Assembly: GCF_003813865.1 (NCBI RefSeq)
Contig: NZ_RMVG01000004.1
Coordinates: 124,001-188,000, forward strand
Reading direction: 5' to 3'
Source: Candidatus Pantoea deserta
GTDB taxonomy: Bacteria; Pseudomonadota; Gammaproteobacteria; Enterobacterales; Enterobacteriaceae
DNA length: 64,000 nt
Shown: piece by piece, positions 58,352 through 64,000 of the stretch
Numbering within the stretch: position 1 is the first letter of the stretch
How the letters are laid out: every line of letters begins with the position of its first letter
Translations under genes and position numbers: made by a program
Notes under the pieces: generated by a model
Told to the model about the DNA's origin: nothing
Seen by the model: the letters and a program-made list of their open reading frames with translations, nothing else
The model's database searches: none

Positions 58352-59620
58352 ATGAGTTCTGCTACCTCTTCGGCACCACTCTTCAGCCGAGCACAGCGTC
58401 GTTGTCATCTGCTGCTACTGCTTTATCTGCCTACTCCCGCACTCACGCTCGAAAAACTCTGTCAGTTAAACGGCGTTGATGCTGTTGTCGCCCGACAGGA
58501 TATAGAAGATGTCGGGGATGAGATACAGCGTTATCACCAGCTTGAGCTGCATCAGATGGTGGACGGCAGCTTTCGCATTCATGGCACCGAGCTGGATCGG
58601 CGACTTTGCCTGCTGCACTGGCTGCGGCGCGGGCTGCGCCTGTCCGAAGGCTTTGTTTGCGAACACTTCGCCGCCCCGCTGCGCCAGCGGCTGAAAGTGA
58701 TGAAAATCGAAAAAGCGCTCTACGACGAAATCAATTTGCAGGCGCTGATTCAGCATTGCAGCCTGAAACTGTCGCGCGACTTCAGCGCGCGCGATCGCCT
58801 GTTTCTGCAAATTTTTATGAAGTATGGGCTGATGCAGCGCCAGCCGGCGCTGTTTAATGAGCGGCAGCGCGCCTGGCTGGAGCAAAAATTCGAGCGCGAA
58901 GCGGCGATGGACGTCATTCTTCACTGGCAAAAACGCTGTCATCTCGCCCCGCATATCAGCGAAGCGGACTTCTGGACGCTGCTGTTCAGCCTGATCCACG
59001 CGCCTGGTCCCGATACGCTGCATCATCCCGGCAATCAGCGGCTCATGGAAGCGACGGAGCAGCTTGTCAGCGCCTTTGAGCAGCTTGCGCAGACGCGCTT
59101 TGGCGAACCTCAGGAACTGACGTGGCAGCTGTATACCCACCTGGCGCAGGCGCTGGACCGCTGTCATTTCGGCATTGGCATTGATAACAGCGTGGCGCTG
59201 GATGTCACTAAGCTCTATCCGCGCCTGCTACGCACCACTCAGCAGGCGCTGGTTGATTTCGAAGCCCGCTACGATCTGAAGCTCAGCCCGGAAGAAGTCA
59301 GCCTGATTGCCGTAATTTTCGGCGCATGGCTTATGCAGGAGAGCGCGCTACAGGAAAAACAGGTGCTGCTGCTGACCGGAGACAATGCCCGCCTTGAGCA
59401 GCAGATTGAACAGCAAATCCGCGAAATCTCGCTGCTGCCCATCAATATTAAATATCAGGACAGGGCTGATTTTCAGCGCGACGGCGCGCCGCGCGACATC
59501 GCGCTGGTGATCTCTCCCTACGCGACGCCGCTGCCGCTCTATTCGCCGCCGCTGATCCACGCCGAGCTGCCGCTGAGCGAGCATCAGCAGCAGCGTATTC
59601 GGGCGCTGCTGGAGACTTAG
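58352..59620 (+). CDS. csiE: CsiE, stationary-phase inducible protein with PRD-like domains
   Basis: 422 residues (E. coli 426). Related to BglG-type antiterminators: the middle and C-terminus contain PTS-regulation-like domains (LYPRLLRTTQQALVDFEARYDLKLSPEEVSLIAV), but no N-terminal RNA-binding domain is evident. In E. coli it is sigma-S and cAMP-CRP induced; function unknown. Convergent with hcaT, stops overlapping by 4 bases, as in E. coli. Confidence 0.9.
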   Translation: MSSATSSAPLFSRAQRRCHLLLLLYLPTPALTLEKLCQLNGVDAVVARQDIEDVGDEIQRYHQLELHQMVDGSFRIHGTELDRRLCLLHWLRRGLRLSEGFVCEHFAAPLRQRLKVMKIEKALYDEINLQALIQHCSLKLSRDFSARDRLFLQIFMKYGLMQRQPALFNERQRAWLEQKFEREAAMDVILHWQKRCHLAPHISEADFWTLLFSLIHAPGPDTLHHPGNQRLMEATEQLVSAFEQLAQTRFGEPQELTWQLYTHLAQALDRCHFGIGIDNSVALDVTKLYPRLLRTTQQALVDFEARYDLKLSPEEVSLIAVIFGAWLMQESALQEKQVLLLTGDNARLEQQIEQQIREISLLPINIKYQDRADFQRDGAPRDIALVISPYATPLPLYSPPLIHAELPLSEHQQQRIRALLET

Positions 59621-60756
59621 CCCGCGCGCGGCCGTAAAAAGAGCGCAGGTAGCGCGACCAGCGCCATGACCCAGAAGAGATGGCCCTGAAGATGGGCAAA
59701 CAGCACGCCGCAGATCATGGTCATTACCGCAATGCCGCCCCCCATAGCCAGCGCTGAATAGAGCGATTGCAGGCGGATGACATCTGCGCCGCTGCGTGCG
59801 GCAATAAAGCGCATCGCCGCCAGATGGCAGACGGTAAAGCTGCCGCAGTGCAGGATCTGCCCGACAATCAGCCAGGGCAAATCAACGGTGGCGCCCAGCA
59901 GCGTCCAGCGCGTCAGCGCGCAAACGCCGGAGAGCAGCAGCAGATCGCGGGCGCGCCAGCGTCGGAACAGGCGGTTGCTGCAAGCGAAAACGATTATCTC
60001 CGCCACCACCCCCAGCGACCACAGATAGCCTACCACCGAGGCGGAGTAGCCGCTCTGCTGCCACCAGATGGCGCTGAAGCCATAGTAGGCGGCGTGCGCC
60101 CCCTGCATCAGGGTAACGCACAGCATAAAGCGCCATACGCTATTTTCCCGCAGCAGCGTGCGCCATGCCTGCCAGCCGCCGCCTGCCGCGCTGTGTCGCT
60201 CTTCGCCTTGCGGAGCAGTACGCGGCCGCAGCAGCATCCCGCCGAGCATGCAGAGCACGCCCGCCGACAGCAGCGCCAGAATCGCCTGCGACGACCAGTG
60301 ATTGACCAGCATCCCCGTCAGCGCCGAACTGATAACAAAGGCCAGCGATCCCCACAGGCGCACCGGCCCGTACTTCAGCCCGATTTGCTGCGTCCAGGTT
60401 GCGGCCAGCGCATCGCTGAGCGGCACCAGAGGCGAGAAAAACAGGTTAAAGCCGATCATCACCAGCAGCAGCCACAGCCACTGCTCGCCTGCCCAGTATC
60501 CGACGGCAAACAGACAGGTCATCAGCGCCAGTATCCGCAGCGCGTTAATAAGCTGCGTCGGGTGTTTGACCTGCGACGCGATCAGCAGGCTGCCGACAAA
60601 GCGCGCCACCATACCGCAACCCAGCAGCAGGCCGATTTTTTCCGCATCGAGTCCGGCGCCTTTTAACCAGACGCCCCAGAAAGGCAGGTAGATGCCGTAG
60701 CAAAAAAAGTAAGTGAAATAGGCCAGACCGAGCCATTTCGCCGAGCCGATTGCCAT
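59617..60756 (-). CDS. hcaT: HcaT-type MFS transporter
   Basis: 379 residues, the E. coli HcaT length; about 12 TM helices. LAYFTYFFCYGIYLPFWGVW and RFVGSLLIASQV near the N-terminus are conserved. In E. coli it is a putative 3-phenylpropionate permease; the hca catabolic genes are not next to it here, so the substrate is open. Confidence 0.88.
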   Translation of the reverse strand: MAIGSAKWLGLAYFTYFFCYGIYLPFWGVWLKGAGLDAEKIGLLLGCGMVARFVGSLLIASQVKHPTQLINALRILALMTCLFAVGYWAGEQWLWLLLVMIGFNLFFSPLVPLSDALAATWTQQIGLKYGPVRLWGSLAFVISSALTGMLVNHWSSQAILALLSAGVLCMLGGMLLRPRTAPQGEERHSAAGGGWQAWRTLLRENSVWRFMLCVTLMQGAHAAYYGFSAIWWQQSGYSASVVGYLWSLGVVAEIIVFACSNRLFRRWRARDLLLLSGVCALTRWTLLGATVDLPWLIVGQILHCGSFTVCHLAAMRFIAARSGADVIRLQSLYSALAMGGGIAVMTMICGVLFAHLQGHLFWVMALVALPALFLRPRAG

Positions 60757-60820
60757 TGTCCCTCCAGCAATACTTATCCGTTCGCGTCGTTGCGCGTTAC
60801 CTTAGCGAAAATAAGACAAT

Positions 60821-60847
60821 AAAAAAGGATGGCGGCTGCCATCCTTT
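60821..60847 (-). terminator. Terminator of glyA
   Basis: AAAGGATGGC-AGCC-GCCATCCTTT stem followed by TTTATT on the minus strand, beyond the glyA stop. Confidence 0.9.
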
Positions 60848-60871
60848 ATCGTTGTTGCACAGGATTAATGC

Positions 60872-62125
60872 TTAAGCGTAAACCGGCAGGCGCGCGCAGA
60901 CATCCAGCACTTTCTGCTTGATGCGCTCGATGGTCGCTTCGTCATTGACGTTGTCCAGCACGTCGGCGATCCAGCCAGCCAGCTCGCGCACTTCCGCTTC
61001 TTTAAAGCCGCGACGGGTAACTGCCGGGGTGCCGATACGCACGCCAGAGGTAACGAACGGGCTTTTCGGATCGTTCGGCACGCTGTTTTTGTTCACGGTG
61101 ATGTTGGCGCGGCCCAGCGCGGCGTCGGCCTCTTTACCGGTCAGGTTTTTGCTCACCAGATCGATCAGGAACAGATGGTTATGGGTGCCGCCTGACACGA
61201 TGTTGTAGCCGCGCTCGATCAGCACTTCTACCATCGCTTTCGCGTTTTTCGCCACCTGCTGCTGGTAAGTTTTGAACTCCGGCTCCATCGCCTCTTTAAA
61301 CGCCACCGCTTTACCGGCGATGACATGCATCAGCGGACCGCCCTGCCCGCCAGGGAAGACGGCAGAGTTCAGCTTCTTGTAAAACTCTTCGTCGCCGCCT
61401 TTTGCCAGGATAAGACCGCCGCGCGGGCCGGCCAGCGTTTTATGCGTCGTCGAGGTGACGATATGCGCATGCGGCACCGGAGTCGGATAAACGTCAGCCG
61501 CGACCAGACCCGCGACGTGCGCCATATCCACAAACAGATAAGCGCCGACGCTGTCAGCGATTTCACGCATTTTTGCCCAGTCGCAGACGCCGGAATAGGC
61601 CGAGAAGCCGCCAACGATCATCTTCGGCTGGTGCGTTTTCGCCAGTTCAGCCAGTTCGTTGTAGTCAATTTTGCCGCTCTCATCAATGCCGTATGGCACG
61701 ACATTGTAGAGTTTGCCAGAGAGGTTTACCGGCGAACCGTGAGTCAGGTGACCGCCGTGCGCCAGGTTCATCCCCAGAATGGTGTCGCCCGGTTGCAGCA
61801 GCGCGGTATAGACGGCGAAGTTAGCCTGAGAACCAGAGTGCGGCTGTACGTTGGCGTAGTCAGCGCCAAACAGCGCTTTAGCGCGGTCGATTGCCAGCTG
61901 CTCGACGATATCGACATATTCACAACCGCCATAGTAGCGTTTGCCCGGATACCCTTCCGCGTATTTATTGGTGAGCTGTGAACCTTGCGCCTGCATTACG
62001 CGTGGGCTGGTGTAGTTTTCTGAAGCAATCAGTTCGATGTGCTCTTCCTGACGCACCTTTTCTTGCTCCATCGCCTGCCACAACTCGGCATCATAATCGG
62101 CAATGTTCATTTCACGCTTTAACAT
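60872..62125 (-). CDS. glyA: Serine hydroxymethyltransferase
   Basis: PLP enzyme making glycine and 5,10-methylene-THF, the main one-carbon source. 417 residues starting [16 protein letters not shown], as in E. coli; AGGAG at seven bases supports the ATG at 62125 over one at 62131. The PLP lysine is in [13 protein letters not shown] PurR-like box lies upstream in the glyA-hmp divergent region, tying C1 supply to purine synthesis. Confidence 0.98.
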   Translation of the reverse strand: MLKREMNIADYDAELWQAMEQEKVRQEEHIELIASENYTSPRVMQAQGSQLTNKYAEGYPGKRYYGGCEYVDIVEQLAIDRAKALFGADYANVQPHSGSQANFAVYTALLQPGDTILGMNLAHGGHLTHGSPVNLSGKLYNVVPYGIDESGKIDYNELAELAKTHQPKMIVGGFSAYSGVCDWAKMREIADSVGAYLFVDMAHVAGLVAADVYPTPVPHAHIVTSTTHKTLAGPRGGLILAKGGDEEFYKKLNSAVFPGGQGGPLMHVIAGKAVAFKEAMEPEFKTYQQQVAKNAKAMVEVLIERGYNIVSGGTHNHLFLIDLVSKNLTGKEADAALGRANITVNKNSVPNDPKSPFVTSGVRIGTPAVTRRGFKEAEVRELAGWIADVLDNVNDEATIERIKQKVLDVCARLPVYA

Positions 62126-62238
62126 CCGCATCTCCTGACTCAGCTAACTTTTTAACGGCAGTTTAAACTCCCTGAGGGAGCAAAGGCCCACAGTGTAAAC
62201 CGTTTTGCCAGGTGAAGGTAGCGCCATTTCCGCAAGAG

Positions 62239-62254
62239 ACGCAAACGATTGGCA
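62239..62254 (+). promoter_or_regulatory. PurR-like box in the glyA-hmp region
   Basis: ACGCAAACGATTGGCA matches 12 of 16 positions of the PurR consensus, with a perfect nine-base left half. It sits 114 bases upstream of glyA. E. coli glyA carries a similar box. Confidence 0.7.
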
Positions 62255-62413
62255 TGACACTGGCAAAGGATTTTTACGCTTTCCTGACTGGTTGCGCCGA
62301 CATGATTTTTCCTCAGGCTGCGACGCTATTTTTTTCAAGTTGTATTCAAAGCTTGCCACCTGCCGCTCACCGAAGCCGCACCGGGTTATTTACAACCTCT
62401 GATGCCCGATCAT

Positions 62414-62436
62414 AACATGCATTTAAAATGCAACTT
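62414..62436. promoter_or_regulatory. NsrR-like operator of hmp
   Basis: AACATGCATTT-A-AAATGCAACTT: an 11-1-11 inverted repeat like the NsrR motif AAGATGCATTT-n-AAATGCATCTT (4 mismatches or fewer), 20 bases before the hmp ATG. Nitric-oxide control of hmp is expected. Confidence 0.85.
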
Positions 62437-62456
62437 TACAACACCAGGGGTATCCC

Positions 62457-63641
62457 ATGCTTGACGCACAAACTATCGCTACCGTGAAATCCACCCTTCC
62501 CGCGATTGCCGCCGTGGGTCCGGCGCTTACCGCGCGCTTTTATGACCGCATGCTGACGCAGCATCCGGAATTAAAAAATGTCTTTAATATGAACAACCAG
62601 CGTAGCGGCGCTCAGCGCGAGGCGCTGTTTAACGCCATCTGCGCATATGGCGCGAATCTGGACAATCTGGCCGCGCTGCTGCCTGCGGTTGAAAAAATCG
62701 CCCAGAAGCACGCCAGTCTGGCAATTAGTCCTGAACAGTACGCCATCGTCGGAGAGAACCTGCTGGCCACCATTAAAGAGCTGATGGATCCGGGCGAGGA
62801 GGTACTGGCCGCGTGGGGACGCGCGTATGGCGTGCTGGCGGACGTCTTTATCCAGCGCGAAGAGGCGATTTATCAGGAAACCGAGCAGCAGGAAGGCGGC
62901 TGGCGCGGCATGCGCGCGTTTCGCATCAGCGCGATTGAAAAACAGAGTTCGGTGATCAAAAGCTTTACCCTGGAGCCGGTCGACGGCAAGCCGGTAGCCT
63001 CCTTCAAACCCGGCCAGTATATTACCGTGCATCTTCATCCTGCCGGGTTCACATTTCAGCAGCATCGCCAGTATTCCCTGACCCATACCCCGAACGGTAA
63101 AACCTATCGCATTGCGGTGAAGCGCGATACGCAGGGCGCCGTTTCCGGCTGGCTGCATGATAAAGCGCAGCCCGGCGCCGTGGTGGAGCTGACCGCGCCG
63201 CACGGCGACGTCTTTCTTGAGGTTGCGACGGATACGCCGGTGGCGCTGATTTCAGCAGGCGTCGGCGTGACGCCAACGCTGGCAATGCTGCACGCCCTGG
63301 CCGAGCAAAATCATGCTGCGCCGGTGACCTGGCTTCACGCGGCGGAGAATGGCGCTCAGCACGCATTTGCTGATGAGGTCGCCGAGACAGGCGCGCGCCT
63401 GCGCGATTTCAGCAAGCGCGTCTGGTATCGCGTGCCGGAAGCCGGTGACGCGGGCCGCTTTGATGCCGCAGGCGTGATGGATTTAGCCAGCGAATCTGTA
63501 CGCTTGCAGGATGCGCGCACGCATTTCTGGCTGTGCGGACCGGTAGGTTTTATGCAGTTTATCGCTGGTCAGCTGCGCGATGTCGGCGTGGAGGCGTCAC
63601 GCATTCACTATGAAGTGTTCGGCCCGCACAAGGGACTGTAG
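62457..63641 (+). CDS. hmp: Flavohemoglobin, nitric oxide dioxygenase
   Basis: Converts NO to nitrate with NADH and O2; 394 residues (E. coli 396). N-terminal globin ([20 protein letters not shown]) with the haem His in the [11 protein letters not shown] region, then an FAD domain with [10 protein letters not shown] and a C-terminal NAD domain with [15 protein letters not shown] and [10 protein letters not shown]. Divergent from glyA, as in E. coli. An NsrR-like palindrome overlaps its promoter region. Confidence 0.97.
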   Translation: MLDAQTIATVKSTLPAIAAVGPALTARFYDRMLTQHPELKNVFNMNNQRSGAQREALFNAICAYGANLDNLAALLPAVEKIAQKHASLAISPEQYAIVGENLLATIKELMDPGEEVLAAWGRAYGVLADVFIQREEAIYQETEQQEGGWRGMRAFRISAIEKQSSVIKSFTLEPVDGKPVASFKPGQYITVHLHPAGFTFQQHRQYSLTHTPNGKTYRIAVKRDTQGAVSGWLHDKAQPGAVVELTAPHGDVFLEVATDTPVALISAGVGVTPTLAMLHALAEQNHAAPVTWLHAAENGAQHAFADEVAETGARLRDFSKRVWYRVPEAGDAGRFDAAGVMDLASESVRLQDARTHFWLCGPVGFMQFIAGQLRDVGVEASRIHYEVFGPHKGL

Positions 63642-63868
63642 GCCGTGATGGCGGGTTCAGCTGACGCTGAACCCTCGCCAGCGGGCGATACGGCCCGCCG
63701 GGCGCGGCGTTTCGCCTCAGCGGCGATATGCCGCCAGAGAGTGAATCCGCGTTTGCGCGAGGGGAACTAAGGCGAATCTCACAGAAGGCCGCGCCTGGCC
63801 GGGCTGACGGGGATGCCGCTTTACCGCTTTGCCATCAGGCAGCCTCGCCTGCGCTGGCGATTAGCCAA

Positions 63869-63898
63869 CAGATAAAGCCGGCAAACCGGCTTTATCTG
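63869..63898. terminator. Hairpin between hmp and glnB
   Basis: CAGATAAAGCCGG-CAAA-CCGGCTTTATCTG: perfect 13-base arms between the convergent hmp and glnB ends. There is no long T-run; a possible bidirectional transcript end. Confidence 0.65.
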
Positions 63899-63912
63899 CT
63901 GTCGACAGACGC

Positions 63913-64000
63913 TTAAATCGCCTCTTCGTCCTCTTCGCCGGTACGGATACGCACCACGCGCGAAACATCGAAAACGAAAATCTTGCCGTCGCCGATTTTA
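63913..64000 (-). CDS. glnB: GlnB, PII nitrogen regulatory protein (3' end only)
   Basis: The last 28 codons of a gene entering from the right edge: KIGDGKIFVFDVSRVVRIR then TGEEDEEAI before the stop, the PII C-terminus. PII signals nitrogen and 2-oxoglutarate status to glutamine synthetase control. The hmp-glnB neighbourhood agrees with E. coli. The N-terminus and T-loop are outside the window. Confidence 0.93.
   Translation of the reverse strand, partial: KIGDGKIFVFDVSRVVRIRTGEEDEEAI

Noticed and set aside
63728..63916. 62-codon plus-strand frame between hmp and glnB
   Set aside because: No ribosome site or similarity; it runs through the hairpin and into the glnB stop.
1..64000. tRNA, rRNA, IS element, prophage, CRISPR array
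   Set aside because: Looked for clover-leaf-like, transposase and regularly spaced repeat patterns; none was seen. This was by eye, so a small RNA could be missed.

Overview
This is a GC-rich stretch of enterobacterial chromosome. Gene order follows the Escherichia coli backbone from bepA to glnB (bepA-arsC-hda-uraA-upp-purMN ... ppk-ppx ... guaBA-xseA ... der-bamB-yfgM-hisS-ispG-rodZ-rlmN-ndk-pbpC-yfhM-sseAB-pepB-isc-trmJ-suhB-csiE-hcaT-glyA/hmp-glnB). The accessory content (large-subunit Pst transporter beside ppk-ppx, mgtE, membrane glucose dehydrogenase, pilW before rodZ) and protein similarity suggest an Erwiniaceae member, Pantoea/Mixta/Erwinia-like. That placement is inference from remembered sequences. 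No tRNA, rRNA, IS element, prophage or CRISPR array was seen.

Layout. 1-6.3 kb: bepA (5' end outside the window), arsC, hda, uracil uptake and salvage (uraA, upp), purMN. 6.4-14.7 kb: a phosphate-type ABC transporter (pstB-pstA-pstC) without pstS or phoU, back to back with ppk-ppx, so phosphate import sits next to polyphosphate metabolism. 14.7-19.1 kb: tehB, yfgG, mgtE, an uncharacterised two-gene module with a palindrome at its start, a YodC-like mini-gene and a DUF3750 gene. 19.1-21.8 kb: an AT-rich island with the remains of an EcoRV-family restriction-modification system: controller boxes, a controller-like gene, a frameshifted endonuclease and an intact adenine methyltransferase. 21.8-26.5 kb: guaBA and xseA. 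26.5-28.4 kb: a protealysin-type protease with its emfourin-type inhibitor, then a chromosomal hok/sok-like locus. 28.4-43.5 kb: gcd, der, bamB, yfgM, hisS, ispG, rodZ, pilW, rlmN, ndk, pbpC. 43.5-51.5 kb: a very large alpha-2-macroglobulin, sseA, sseB, pepB. 51.6-54.2 kb: a collapsed isc operon holding only iscR and iscS. 54.3-64 kb: suhB, a membrane protein of unknown role, a NicO-type exporter with its DUF1007 partner, csiE, hcaT, glyA, hmp and the end of glnB.

Connections. Purine and one-carbon genes (purMN, guaBA, glyA) each carry a PurR-like box. hmp has an NsrR-like palindrome, iscR has tandem IscR type-1-like boxes, and suhB has a boxA in its leader.

Most notable: (1) the decayed EcoRV-type system whose methyltransferase survives; (2) loss of iscUA-hscBA-fdx-iscX together with loss of the IscS C-terminal tail that contacts IscU; (3) the hok/sok-like locus; (4) the unnamed two-gene module with a 20-bp palindrome touching its annotated start. 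All calls come from reading the sequence. No database search was run.
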